DNA of 64,000 bases, taken from assembly GCF_014236795.1 (NCBI RefSeq), contig NZ_CP049017.1:1342001-1406000 (forward strand). Reading direction: 5' to 3'. Below, in pieces: positions 1 through 9,319 of the stretch. The notes beneath the pieces are model-generated. The model saw nothing but the letters and a program-made list of their open reading frames with translations. It had not been told where the DNA came from and did no database searches. Source of the stretch: Xanthomonas theicola (GTDB taxonomy: Bacteria; Pseudomonadota; Gammaproteobacteria; Xanthomonadales; Xanthomonadaceae). The position numbers and the translations under genes are program-made. Position 1 is the stretch's first letter. The number at the start of each line of letters is the position of its first letter.

Positions 1-234
1 GACGTCGTTCTCGAACAGCTGCTCGGCCAGCAGCTTCTTCAGCCGCGTGTTCTCCGCCTCCAGCTCCTTGAGCCGCTTGGCCTCCGGCACGCTCATGCCG
101 CCGAACTTGCTGCGCCACAGGTAGTAGGAGGCCTCGCTGAACCCGTGCCGCCGGCACAGGTCCTTCACCGCCACGCCGGCTTCGGCCTCACGCAGGAAGC
201 CGATGATCTGCTCTTCGGAAAAGCGCTTCTTCAC
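1..234 (-). CDS. IS3-family transposase OrfA (partial, runs off the window)
   Basis: Reading the minus strand from a GTG at 234 (a TTG at 240 is the alternative) gives a helix-turn-helix protein starting KKRFSEEQIIGFLREAEAG and continuing through LCRRHGFSEASYYLWRSKFGG to a leucine-zipper-like stretch (KRLKELEAENTRLKKLLAEQ). This is the usual layout of IS3-family OrfA, which binds the element ends and is fused to OrfB by frameshifting. The C-terminus and all of OrfB lie beyond the left edge. The element end must fall near position 300, because integrase-coding sequence starts right after it. The exact inverted repeat could not be fixed. Confidence 0.85.
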   Translation of the reverse strand, partial: MKKRFSEEQIIGFLREAEAGVAVKDLCRRHGFSEASYYLWRSKFGGMSVPEAKRLKELEAENTRLKKLLAEQLFENDV

Positions 235-310
235 GTCCAATCTCCGTCTCGTTGGGGATTAGACTCCAAATCGCCGTGCTACTCAAAACCGGGGGGACGT
301 CGGACGTCGC

Positions 311-645
311 AAGATCGAGCGCTGCCATGCGCTGACCACCGCGGAGAAGGTGCGCACCTGGTTCAACCAGATGTTTCGCTACGCAATGGTGGAGAAGGGC
401 CTGCCTGCGAACCCTGCCAGCGATCTGGACATCGTGGCCGTGCCGAAGCCTCCAGTGAGCCATAACCCGTTCCTGCGCATGGAGGAGTTGCCCGCGTTCC
501 TGCGGACATTGCGTAAGTACCGTGGCTTCAAGACCACGCGCCAGGGCATTCAATTGCTGTTCCTGACCGGCGTTCGAACGGCTGAGTTGCGCTCGGCGGT
601 GCCAGAGCAGTTCGATCTGGAACGAGGCCTTTGGACCTGGCAACG
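311..645 (+). pseudogene. Truncated tyrosine recombinase (P4-like phage integrase)
   Basis: The frame reads IERCHALTTAEKVRTWFNQ then MFRYAMVEKGLPANPASDL, followed by a stretch ending LLFLTGVRTAELRSA. That is the end of the core-binding domain and the start of the catalytic domain of P4/CP4-type integrases, and the R in TGVRTAELR corresponds to the first catalytic arginine. The 5' part is cut by the IS3 end near 300. The 3' part (HxxR box and tyrosine) is missing, because the same open frame runs into an unrelated protein near 645. The first available start is a GTG at 350. It cannot be a working recombinase. It marks the following genes as part of a former integrative element. Confidence 0.8.
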
Positions 646-1555
646 CTGTGACAGACAGACACGCAGGCGCTGGCGGGCGCTTCGGCCGAAATCTTCGGCC
701 GAAATCAATGCCTGGTGCGCCCAGGCGGGTGTGGGCGATGCGGCCGAACGCAAGGCGCTCAGCGACAAGCAGGACAAGTTGGCCGCCTCGCTCGCCGCCG
801 TGTCCAAAGTTTGCAGCGCGGAGGCGGGTGTCAGTCCGCCGGCCGCCAATCCGGCCATCGGAACCTGTCGCACGCAGGCCCAGCCGCCGCCTGCACCGGT
901 TCCGGCTCCCAGTGGCGCCCACGCGCCCGCTTGGGGGGGCGCGAAGGGCGCCGGCGAGCCCCACTACCGCCTGCCCAGTGGACGGATTCTGACCACGCAG
1001 CGGGCCGGCGAGTTCTGGCTGCTGGATGCGTCCGATGGCACCCGCATCCAGGTGCGCCAGAGTCCATGGCGCGAGAGCCGGAGCGTGTCCGCCATTGCAG
1101 CTGTCGCGGCCCAGGTGGATGCCCATCGTGTCCACATCGATGTCGATGGGCGTGTTCTGATCGACGGCAAGCCGGTCGCCTGGCAGCGCAAGTTCGTGCA
1201 GTACCCCATCGGCCGCGATACGGCCTTGGGGCTTTGGGGCAATGGCCGGCTCCATCCCATCACCATCGGCCCGGGCGAGAGCCGCACTTACCGCATCGAT
1301 GCCAATCGCGGCAACAAAACGGTCTACCTGCATGTCTATACGCACGACCTATCATGCCTGGGCGAGTCGGATTTCGACGGCGCCACGCCAGGCTTGCAGG
1401 TCTTCAACACCAAAGGCGTCGCCGTCTCCAAAGCGGTCGAGATCTGCAGCGACACCATGAGCGACAACGTGGAACCTGGCGACTACTACCTGGTAGTGCA
1501 GGGTGCCAATACGTGCGATCCAGTGGCCTTCAAAGTGGACGCATTTGCATACTGA
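646..1555 (+). pseudogene. C-terminal part of an unknown protein, fused in frame to the integrase relic
   Basis: After the integrase segment the frame continues for about 300 codons with a different composition. An alpha-helical stretch (ERKALSDKQDKLAASLAAVS) comes first, then a Pro/Ala-rich linker, then a beta-rich C-terminal region with four cysteines that ends GANTCDPVAFKVDAFAY before the stop at 1553-1555. No ATG lies near the junction, so the native N-terminus has been lost. The C-terminal region looks like an exported beta-sandwich, but I do not recognise the family. If anything is made it would be the chimera starting at GTG 350. Confidence 0.45.
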
Positions 1556-1719
1556 CTGCATCGCCGGTGCCGCGTCTGCTCCAGTGGATTCATGCAAATG
1601 TCTGAAGCCGCTGCGGTCGCTGCATCGCTCCCGCCTGTGACATAGCCTAGTATTTGGTGTGTTTGTATCCGTGGGTATCGCCAGCGTTGGTTTTTGTCCA
1701 AGTATCCCTGAGGCAGTGC

Positions 1720-3171
1720 ATGCAGTTCTTCGTCCCTCCCCGTGAATACTTCTTTCGCCCCCTCACTCACGACAACCGTGAGCTGTGCGCTGCCGTGCTG
1801 CGCGCCCTGCACGAGCGGGTGCACGGAGCCAATGCCGACTACGCAGAGGTGCTGACCCGCGAACTGGTGCTGGAGGTGATTCAACATGCACTGGCCAATC
1901 CCGTGCTGCGCGGTCTGGCCTTCGAAGCCGGGCAGACTGTACGTGCCGAAGAAGAGCGTGCCTACGCAAGCGACCTGCTGCGCAAGCTCAAGGAACACGG
2001 CTGGCTGGAGGATTACCGCGACCCGATCGATCTGCGGCCCACGCTCAAACTGAGCCGGGCTGGCAAGGCCTTCAGCGAGACCTTTGCCAACCTTGATGAC
2101 TCCCGCGCCAAGACGCGCCAGCGAAACATGCGCTCGGCCCGCAAAGCGCTGGCGGCGTTCATCGCCGCCCGAGATGCCGATGAACTGCTGGACGCCCATG
2201 AGTTCGCTAGCCGCGTAGTGCAGGACCTGCAGGACGACATCGAGTATTTCCGCCACTTGATCCAGAGCCTGACGCGAGAAGCTCTGGCGCAGAAGGTGGC
2301 CTGGAACGAGTTTAATGATTTCATCGAGAAGCGCTTTGCGCGGGAGTACGCCGTGCGCCTGGTGGCCGATTCGGCGGAGCGCCATCGCGGCCAGATCAGC
2401 GAGGCTTTGGAAGAGGTGCGAGCCCTCGACGGCGAGCAACGCGACGGGGTGGACGCTCATCTGCTGCAGCGCGCACCCTGGCTTGAACACACTGCGCAGG
2501 GCCGCAGCCCGATGCTGTGGCTCGCGGACCGCATCGAGAGCATGGTCGAAGCCGCCTGCAGCTTGAAGTTGCCCATGTTGCGCTCGGAGATGAACAACTA
2601 CGCGCGCCGCTTCACCAGCTTGCTGAGACAAGCGCTGTCCCTGGACTATGGTGCCGAATCCGCCCTGGGCCGCACCATGGCCTGGCTGAAGGAGAAACCG
2701 GAGCCCGCCCGCGAGGGACTGCTCGACGCGCTGGCTCAGCGACTGGCTACCAGTGAGATCCGTCTGCCCGGCGGCGTGTTGCGCTGGACATTGCGCGACC
2801 GTGAGACCGAAGCCCCTGCGCAGGCTGCGCTGGTAGTGGACGAGACCAGCCGTCTGAACGCGCTGCTGCGCCGGGCTGAAGCCGAAGCTTTTGCCTTCAG
2901 CGATCAACAGGTGCTGCAAGGCCTGATACCCCACCTGCAGAGAGGACCGATCACACTGGCGGCGCTGCCGGTGGATACGGCCGAGGGCGCAGTGCGTGTT
3001 CTGCATGCCGTGGGCGCAGCGCGTTCGGCCGAAGGGCGCCGCCTCTTGCAGGCTCGAAAGACGACCAGACAAGTGAGCACGCCTTACTTTCAGGCAGATG
3101 ACTATGAGTTGCGCATCGAACCGACGGATGGAATCGATGTAATGACCGACCATGCAGGTAGGGGGCACTGA
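1720..3171 (+). CDS. jetA: Wadjet anti-plasmid system protein JetA (kleisin-like subunit)
   Basis: JetA is the kleisin-like subunit of the SMC-type Wadjet complex, which recognises and helps destroy circular plasmid DNA. The 483-residue protein begins MQFFVPPREYFFRPLTHDN and has a winged-helix-like N-terminal region (about residues 15-130, including YASDLLRKLKEHGWLEDY) followed by a long helical body. An earlier TTG at 1654 is in frame, but the ATG at 1720 with a GAGG element at 1710-1713 is preferred. It is the first of four tightly packed genes; jetB starts 5 nt after its stop. The call rests on family resemblance and on gene order with jetB, jetC and jetD. Confidence 0.85.
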   Translation: MQFFVPPREYFFRPLTHDNRELCAAVLRALHERVHGANADYAEVLTRELVLEVIQHALANPVLRGLAFEAGQTVRAEEERAYASDLLRKLKEHGWLEDYRDPIDLRPTLKLSRAGKAFSETFANLDDSRAKTRQRNMRSARKALAAFIAARDADELLDAHEFASRVVQDLQDDIEYFRHLIQSLTREALAQKVAWNEFNDFIEKRFAREYAVRLVADSAERHRGQISEALEEVRALDGEQRDGVDAHLLQRAPWLEHTAQGRSPMLWLADRIESMVEAACSLKLPMLRSEMNNYARRFTSLLRQALSLDYGAESALGRTMAWLKEKPEPAREGLLDALAQRLATSEIRLPGGVLRWTLRDRETEAPAQAALVVDETSRLNALLRRAEAEAFAFSDQQVLQGLIPHLQRGPITLAALPVDTAEGAVRVLHAVGAARSAEGRRLLQARKTTRQVSTPYFQADDYELRIEPTDGIDVMTDHAGRGH

Positions 3172-3175
3172 ACAC

Positions 3176-3865
3176 ATGCTGCAATCCGTGGCCCAGTACC
3201 TCGAACAGCGGTTGGCGAGCGAGGGCGGCGCTAACCTCAAGCCCGCACGCTTCGCCGAATTGGTTGGGCGACTTTTGGCCAGTGGCGTGGTGTGGCGTGA
3301 GCTCTCCCGGCCAGAGGCCGCGCTGTATGACGATGCCATCCAGTGCGAGCAACTGCTGCGCGAGTGGTTCGCCTGCATAGGATTCGTTTTGGTCCACGAC
3401 AGCGACGCGCGCCTGCTGCGGCTTTATCCCCCTGGGGAAGGTGGAGGCGATGACGAGGAAGACGGCGTGCGCCGCCTGCGCGCCCGCCTGTCGCGCGATT
3501 TCGTGGCCGCTGTGATCGCTCTGCGCTTTCTCTACACCGAGGCGCTGACTGGACGACGTCCACTGGTGGACGAACGACTGGCCATCAGCCTGGAGGAACT
3601 TTCACAAGCGGTGGTGTCGCTGTTGGCGCACAAGCTGCCCAACGCCGCCAGTGAACGCATGGTCCTGCTGCGCGAACTGCGCAAGCACCGCGTGCTCCAT
3701 TTCGTTGAGGGAGATGACGCCGGAGACATGCAGATGGGCCTGGCCGTGCTGCGGCCGGTGATGAGTTTCGTCAGCGACGAGGCACTGGAGGAGGCTTTGC
3801 GGATCGTTGGTCGCCAGCCCACCTCCATGCTCACCGTCGCACCAGCGCCCGAGGACGTCCCATGA
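3176..3865 (+). CDS. jetB: Wadjet protein JetB (DUF4194-type, kite-like subunit)
   Basis: This 229-residue acidic protein matches the DUF4194 type that partners JetC in Wadjet systems and acts like the KITE subunits of MukBEF/SMC complexes. The start MLQSVAQYLEQRL at 3176 is favoured over an in-frame ATG at 3152, which would overlap jetA by 20 nt, because an AGGGGG stretch at about 3160-3165 is correctly placed for 3176. Two winged-helix-like segments are apparent (about residues 15-70, and 105-200 with RLRARLSRDFVAAVIALRFL). The stop overlaps the jetC start as ATGA, which indicates translational coupling. Confidence 0.85.
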   Translation: MLQSVAQYLEQRLASEGGANLKPARFAELVGRLLASGVVWRELSRPEAALYDDAIQCEQLLREWFACIGFVLVHDSDARLLRLYPPGEGGGDDEEDGVRRLRARLSRDFVAAVIALRFLYTEALTGRRPLVDERLAISLEELSQAVVSLLAHKLPNAASERMVLLRELRKHRVLHFVEGDDAGDMQMGLAVLRPVMSFVSDEALEEALRIVGRQPTSMLTVAPAPEDVP

Positions 3866-6800
3866 GGATCGCCAAGCTGCTCACTTGGCATTGGGGATCG
3901 CTGGAGGACCGTGAATGGCACTTCGCCGACGCCGTTTTGCTGACCGGCGAATCGGGGTCGGGCAAGTCCACGCTGCTCGATGCGATCCAGACCGTACTCA
4001 CAGCCGCGCACCAGCATGTAGTGCAGTTCAACATCGGCCAGGACGAGTCCACGCAGGGCCGGCGTGGCGGCAAGGAGCCGCGCACCTTGGCAGCCTACGC
4101 CCTGGGACAGCAGGCCGACGGCGTGTTTCTGCGCAGCCGCTCGACCAGCTATGCCGGCATCGTATTCGAGGCATCCGAACAGGTGGGCGAGCAAGCGGAG
4201 TCCTTCACTGCGTTGGTGGGTGTGGAGGCTTTCGAGGATGGCCGGCGCGCCGTCCTGCAGGGTGCGCCGCAGTTCTTCATCGTGCGCCGAGTGCTTTCGC
4301 TGGACCATCTGGCTCGCCGCGCGGGGGAGGCGCTCGCCGCAATGCCTTTGCCGCTCAAGGAACTGTACGTGCAGCTCCAGCACCGCCTGCAGGCCAACAC
4401 CGACAGGTCTGCCGCGGTGGTGCAACGCTTCCCCGACAAGGGCGGCTATCTGCAGCACCTGTATGGCGCGCTGATGGGCAAGACGGCGGTAGGCGAGCAC
4501 GACGCTACCCGCGCGGCCAAGTCGCTTGTCAAGGCCATGGCTTACAAGGAACTAGGCAATGTCAACGACCTTGTGCGCGACGAGATCTTGGAACCGCACG
4601 ACTTCAGCAAGGATCTTGACAAGATGCGCGAGCTGATGCGGTCCATCGCCAGCCTGAAGCTGGAGGCCGAGCGCCTGGCGTTGAATCTGGGGCGGCTTGA
4701 CACCGCCCAGGACAGCGCCGACCAGGTACTGCAAGAGGCTAGGCGATTCGTCACCACCACCATCGCCCATGCCATGCGCACGCGCAGCGAGGCGCACGAT
4801 GACCTGGCGTCCGTGCTGCGCCAGATCGTTGCGCAGGACAAGAGGCAGGCGCAATTGCAGGAGAAGCTGGCCTCGCTCGACGCTCAGGAAACCCAGTTGC
4901 GCGAGCAACTGCGCGGAGTGGACAAGCGCCTGGACGACAGCGACGTAGCACTGGAGAAGCAGGCACTGGAGAACCAAATCCGGCTGCAGTCCGACCAGTT
5001 TCGCTTGCACTGGGGGCGTGTACAGGAAGCGGCGCACGGAATCGGCGCAATGGCTGTACAACTCGAACAACTGCTGGCGCTGGACTTGTCGGCCGTACCA
5101 ACGCTGGCTGCTACGGTAGAAGCCCTGCGTCCTGCCGCGCAGCAGGTCCTCAAGCCCTGGCCAGCGATAGCCCGGGCCTACACACGCGCCGGCGCTCTGG
5201 ACATGCAGTTGCCTGCCTTCGAACTGGAAGCCTTCGACGTGCAACTGGCCACCTTGCGCCAGGGCATTCACGACCACGATGCCTCGGTGCAAGGTGCGGT
5301 GCTGCAAGCCTTGACCGACGTAGGTATGCAGCTAAACCAGTTGAAGGACGACGCCGAGCAGCGTGACGCCGAACTACGCCGCCTGCAGTCGGGTCGAGCG
5401 CAAGGTCCGAAGGACGCACATGAAGCGGTGGCGCTGATCGAACGAGAGATTCCCTCTGCCCGTCCCCACTTGCTGGCACAACTGGTGGAGCCCCGCGCAG
5501 GTACCCACTGGCAGAACGCCATCGAAGGCTATATGGGGGGGGACCGGTTCGCCATCATCGTCGAGGCTGGTATGGAAGCGCAGTGTGCCCGGCTGGTCAA
5601 GCAGTACTACCGCATTCGCTCTCCAAAAGTCGTGCAAGGCCGCAAGGCGATGGAAGACACCGAGGGCCGCCAATTGGAAGCGCGTGCCGTGCTGCATGAG
5701 TTGATCTGCCAGCACCCGGTGGCTCACGCCTTCTTGCTCGCACAGTATGGTCGCGTACGCAAAGTGGACACCGAAGACGAGCTGGCTCGTACCCCTCAGG
5801 GGCTGATGGAAGAAGGATTGGGCAGCCGGGGCTACGGCATGTTTGCATGTCGCGCACCCGATGGAGAACTGGCATTCGGCGAGGCCGCGCGCCGGCGACG
5901 GCGGCAATGGTGCGAGGATGAACTCAAGCGCCTGGCATCACAGACGCGGGACCTTGCCGCGCTGCGACAGTCGCTGCTCGCGATTACCCGCATGTTCAAC
6001 GGCGCCGTATTCACGCCGCTGACGCCGTTGGTGCTCGCTGTATTGGAAAGCCAAGTTCAGCATGCACATGCCGAACAGGCACTCAAGGCGCTGGATCTGT
6101 CGGCCATTGATGCGCTGTTGGCAGAGCAAACAGACCTGAAGATCCGCATCGGGAGCGTCACCGGGCAGCGCAATGAAGAGCTGATCCAGGTCGGCGCCAC
6201 GGGCAAGGAGCTCACGGAACTGCGCCGCCGCGAGAAAAACCTGACCGAACGCCTGCCTGAGCTCGATATCGCCTATGCCAACGCCACGGTGTGGGCCTCG
6301 CGCTTTGCGGGTGCCGTGCCCGCGCTGGCCATCGAGTCCCAACTGCTGGCAGAGGCCCAGTCGCTGGCGGCCGAACCGGAAACCAGCCTGGATGCGCTGC
6401 GTCAGCGCGTACAGAGCTTGCGCGAAGGACTGCCTCGCACACTGCGAGAACTCGCGCAGGCCGTGGGCGTCTATCTATCGGGTGCGCGCGACGACAGCGA
6501 GCGCTTCGCATGGATCGACCCACCGCGCAGCATGGACCGCCTGGAAGAGTTGCTGCCGCTGGTTGAGCGTGCTCGCTCCGCCATTGCCGAGCAGATCCAG
6601 CGCCAGCGTGCCATCGGCCTGGCGGACAATGCACGCGCCCTGCGCGATGCCGAAGGCCAGTTCAACCACGTCTTCACTAGCAGCTTTTGCTTCAAGGTGC
6701 GCGACGACGTCAAGCAAGGCGCGCTAACGCTGCAGCGCCTCAACCGCCATCTGCAGGACATCCGCTTCGGTAACGACACCTTCAAGCTGGAATGGGATTG

Positions 6801-7614
6801 GGTGCCTCGCATGCAGAAGGTGCAGGAGTTTTTCGAGGCGGTGGAGCGCGCCGTCGAAGGGTTGGAGCATGATCGGGGCTCCATTTTCACCTCGCCCCGG
6901 CTCACCGACGAGCAACGCGCCACCGCGGAGGAAATTCGTTGCCTGCTGCTGGCCAACGACCAGGGGGCCAGCGAACGCGCGTTGCGCGAACTGGCCGACT
7001 ATCGCAACTATCGGCGCTATGACATTTTGCGCACCAGCCCGGTAGGTACCACACGGTTGTCCACCTGGGGCACGGGCTCGGGCGGAGAGCTGGAAACACC
7101 GTTTTACGTGGTGCGCTCGGCTGTGCTGGCCCATGCGCTCGGGCATTTTGGTCGTGACCGCCGCGGGGCGCCCTCCCTGAGGCTGATGCTCAGCGATGAG
7201 GCATTCTCCAAGATGGATGAAGCACGCTCGCGCAACGTGCTGCAGTTCCTGTCGCAGACGTTGGGGCTGCAACTCGTGGTGGCCATGCCCACCTCCAAGT
7301 CGGGCGCGGTCAAGCCCGAGTTCGACAAGGAGTTCACCTTTTCCAAGGTGATGGCGCGCAGGCCGAGCGGGGAGGGATTCCAGGAACTGTTCATCAGTGA
7401 AGTCCAGGAAAAAACGCTCAACCGCCCCGCGCTGGCCAAGTTATGGGGGGCGCATGCCGAGCAGGCCCGCGAGACCGCACGTGCCCATTGGCTGGCAGAG
7501 CATCAGCAACAGACGACCATCCAACCTGCCAATTTGCCGGAGAGTGTCCAGACATCCGGCCCGGCGATTAAAGAGGGTGATGATGGTTATACCGAGGGCC
7601 GACCCCAGTCCTGA
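3862..7614 (+). CDS. jetC: Wadjet ATPase JetC (SMC/MukB-like)
   Basis: JetC is the SMC-like motor of Wadjet; its dimer extrudes DNA loops and senses small circular DNA. At 1250 residues it has the complete ATPase. Walker A is GESGSGKS (residues 29-36). The ABC signature is GTGSGGE (1070-1076). Walker B is LRLMLSDEAF, with D1112 and E1113. Between the two head halves lie coiled-coil arms (about 240-390 and 675-810) and a hinge-like region (about 500-620). No frameshift or stop is seen. It overlaps jetB by ATGA and jetD by one base, so the four genes look like one transcript. Integrity of all catalytic motifs argues that the system is functional. Confidence 0.92.
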   Translation: MRIAKLLTWHWGSLEDREWHFADAVLLTGESGSGKSTLLDAIQTVLTAAHQHVVQFNIGQDESTQGRRGGKEPRTLAAYALGQQADGVFLRSRSTSYAGIVFEASEQVGEQAESFTALVGVEAFEDGRRAVLQGAPQFFIVRRVLSLDHLARRAGEALAAMPLPLKELYVQLQHRLQANTDRSAAVVQRFPDKGGYLQHLYGALMGKTAVGEHDATRAAKSLVKAMAYKELGNVNDLVRDEILEPHDFSKDLDKMRELMRSIASLKLEAERLALNLGRLDTAQDSADQVLQEARRFVTTTIAHAMRTRSEAHDDLASVLRQIVAQDKRQAQLQEKLASLDAQETQLREQLRGVDKRLDDSDVALEKQALENQIRLQSDQFRLHWGRVQEAAHGIGAMAVQLEQLLALDLSAVPTLAATVEALRPAAQQVLKPWPAIARAYTRAGALDMQLPAFELEAFDVQLATLRQGIHDHDASVQGAVLQALTDVGMQLNQLKDDAEQRDAELRRLQSGRAQGPKDAHEAVALIEREIPSARPHLLAQLVEPRAGTHWQNAIEGYMGGDRFAIIVEAGMEAQCARLVKQYYRIRSPKVVQGRKAMEDTEGRQLEARAVLHELICQHPVAHAFLLAQYGRVRKVDTEDELARTPQGLMEEGLGSRGYGMFACRAPDGELAFGEAARRRRRQWCEDELKRLASQTRDLAALRQSLLAITRMFNGAVFTPLTPLVLAVLESQVQHAHAEQALKALDLSAIDALLAEQTDLKIRIGSVTGQRNEELIQVGATGKELTELRRREKNLTERLPELDIAYANATVWASRFAGAVPALAIESQLLAEAQSLAAEPETSLDALRQRVQSLREGLPRTLRELAQAVGVYLSGARDDSERFAWIDPPRSMDRLEELLPLVERARSAIAEQIQRQRAIGLADNARALRDAEGQFNHVFTSSFCFKVRDDVKQGALTLQRLNRHLQDIRFGNDTFKLEWDWVPRMQKVQEFFEAVERAVEGLEHDRGSIFTSPRLTDEQRATAEEIRCLLLANDQGASERALRELADYRNYRRYDILRTSPVGTTRLSTWGTGSGGELETPFYVVRSAVLAHALGHFGRDRRGAPSLRLMLSDEAFSKMDEARSRNVLQFLSQTLGLQLVVAMPTSKSGAVKPEFDKEFTFSKVMARRPSGEGFQELFISEVQEKTLNRPALAKLWGAHAEQARETARAHWLAEHQQQTTIQPANLPESVQTSGPAIKEGDDGYTEGRPQS

Positions 7615-8876
7615 TGATGGATACGCCTGAATCCTCCTCGATACCTTATTTGCCGGCGCCTCATCCCTTCCTGCTGCGCTTGGCACGGTTGCTGCTCGCG
7701 AAGGCCGAGCGCAGCACGGCCTTGGGACCCGTGCGCCTGCCTTTGGATCGCAAGACCGCACCTGAACTACATGATGCCGTGGATGCCGATCAGATTCAGT
7801 TGCTGCGCATGCAACTCGATGATCTATGTGCCACGGGATGGGCGACGTTGCTGCTGGAGGCACCTCGCGCATTCGCCGACTTCAGTGATCGCAAGCCTCG
7901 ACTGGAACTGTGTGATTTCGACGCCCTTGCGGCGTGGGTCGGTTACACCCCGCAGGCCCAGCGCTGGCGGCAGCAGTGGCGAGATCACTTGGCTGCGCAC
8001 TGGTCAGCGCATCCGCAGGAGGCGCCTGTCGATCCGGCCGCCGTGCTGGACCACTTGGCCCGCAGCCCGCTGGTTCCGATGGAAGGGCTGCCGCTGGAAG
8101 AGGCTACCCGCAGCCTCGCCACGTTGGCCGCGCTATGCCGTTCAGGCCGATCGATGGCCTTGCGTGAGGCATCTGCGCGTGCCTTCCAGGGGCGCTCCAA
8201 GGTACTGGACCATCGCGAAGAACTTCTGAGACTACTCGGCTCGACTTCGGGCCAGTTCGCCGAGGTGCCGATTCAGTTGCTGCTGGCGCCTTCTCCCAGG
8301 CAAATGGCAGACACCCATGAATGCAAAGCCCGCGCCCTCACTGAGGTTCTGTTTATTGAGAACCTAGTCACCTTCGAGCACATGGCAGATGCGCGTAACT
8401 CAGACTGGCAAGATAGCCTGCTGGTTTATGCAGCGGGTTTCCGTGGCAGCGCCCGAAGGTTGCGCTCGCGCGCGGGCTGTCGCCTGTACTTGCGTCAACC
8501 TGCGTTCGCAGCGTTGTTGCCAGCGATTGAGGCTTGGCTGTTCGAGCCGCGAGGGAGTGAGCGGAGCGGCTCAACACTGCTGCCCGTGCATTTTTTTGGT
8601 GACCTTGACCACTCCGGGATGCAGATCCTCGCCAGCCTTCGCGAGGTCTTTCCCCAGGCAAGGGCCTGGCGACCTGGCTATGCACACCTGTCGTACTTGC
8701 TGGCAGCCGGTGGAGGTCACCTGCCAGAGATGGCCGCCAAATCTCAGCAAATAGACCCTGGCCGCACAGGTTGTGCGTATGCGGACGATGAGCTACTTCC
8801 CCTGCTGCGCAGTGCGGGGCGCTTCATCGATCAGGAGGCTTTTGATTTCACTGACATCAATGGACTGAGCCGATAA
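7614..8876 (+). CDS. jetD: Wadjet nuclease JetD (Toprim-like, DUF3322/DUF2220 type)
   Basis: JetD is the topoisomerase VI/Spo11-like nuclease that cleaves DNA caught by JetABC. The 420-residue protein has a variable N-terminal part and a C-terminal Toprim-like domain. The metal-binding DxD is visible in HFFGDLDHSGMQIL (D330, D332), and a second conserved region follows (GRTGCAYADDELLPLL). Two adjacent ATG codons (7614 and 7617) could serve as start. The first overlaps the jetC stop (TGATG), which suggests coupling. It is the last gene of the operon; 209 nt without a gene follow before vapB. Confidence 0.88.
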   Translation: MMDTPESSSIPYLPAPHPFLLRLARLLLAKAERSTALGPVRLPLDRKTAPELHDAVDADQIQLLRMQLDDLCATGWATLLLEAPRAFADFSDRKPRLELCDFDALAAWVGYTPQAQRWRQQWRDHLAAHWSAHPQEAPVDPAAVLDHLARSPLVPMEGLPLEEATRSLATLAALCRSGRSMALREASARAFQGRSKVLDHREELLRLLGSTSGQFAEVPIQLLLAPSPRQMADTHECKARALTEVLFIENLVTFEHMADARNSDWQDSLLVYAAGFRGSARRLRSRAGCRLYLRQPAFAALLPAIEAWLFEPRGSERSGSTLLPVHFFGDLDHSGMQILASLREVFPQARAWRPGYAHLSYLLAAGGGHLPEMAAKSQQIDPGRTGCAYADDELLPLLRSAGRFIDQEAFDFTDINGLSR

Positions 8877-9046
8877 CCGCTGCAAATGACGACGCGGTGC
8901 TTGTAGACACGCAGAACCGGCGATAGCCTCCATTCCTAGCAACACTGCCGCAGGCAAAAGGATCACCACGGGATGCACGCTGACTGGTAGTGCTAGGTAG
9001 GTCACCCAATGACGTCGGGGGTTGCGAAGACACTCAGGAGTTGTAG

Positions 9047-9069
9047 GATATACGTCAGTGATGTATATC
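9047..9069. promoter_or_regulatory. Palindromic operator upstream of vapBC
   Basis: A 23-bp near-perfect palindrome has arms GATATAC and GTATATC around TCA-G-TGA, with one mismatched pair. It ends 16 nt before the vapB start, just 5' of a GGAGGG ribosome-binding site. Antitoxins with an AbrB-type domain, alone or with their toxin, typically bind such sites and repress their own operon. The role is inferred from position and symmetry. Confidence 0.6.
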
Positions 9070-9085
9070 TCTGGAGGGCGTCAAC

Positions 9086-9319
9086 ATGCAGGTAGCCAAG
9101 TGGGGCAATAGTCTGGCAGTGCGACTGCCTGCGAGCCTTGTGGAGGCCCTGGAACTGCGCGAGGGCGACGACATCGAGATTGTTGTGGACGAGCCGCGCC
9201 TTTTCGCGGTGCGTAAAAAGCCAGGTTCGGAAGCTTTGCTGGAACGGTTACGCGCGTTCCGCGGCAAGCTTCCAGCAGATTTCAGGTTCAACCGGGAAGA
9301 GGCCAATGGCCGGGGGTAG
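9086..9319 (+). CDS. vapB: AbrB/MazE-type antitoxin VapB
   Basis: This 77-residue protein begins MQVAKWGNSLAVRLPASLV, the swapped-hairpin AbrB/SpoVT DNA-binding fold, followed by ELREGDDIEIVVDEPRLFAV and a charged C-terminal tail that would wrap the toxin. The start is supported by GGAGGG at about 9072-9077. Its stop (TAG) lies inside the toxin gene; the two overlap by 14 nt, as usual in vapBC pairs. It probably neutralises the downstream PIN-domain RNase and autorepresses through the palindrome at 9047-9069. Confidence 0.9.
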   Translation: MQVAKWGNSLAVRLPASLVEALELREGDDIEIVVDEPRLFAVRKKPGSEALLERLRAFRGKLPADFRFNREEANGRG

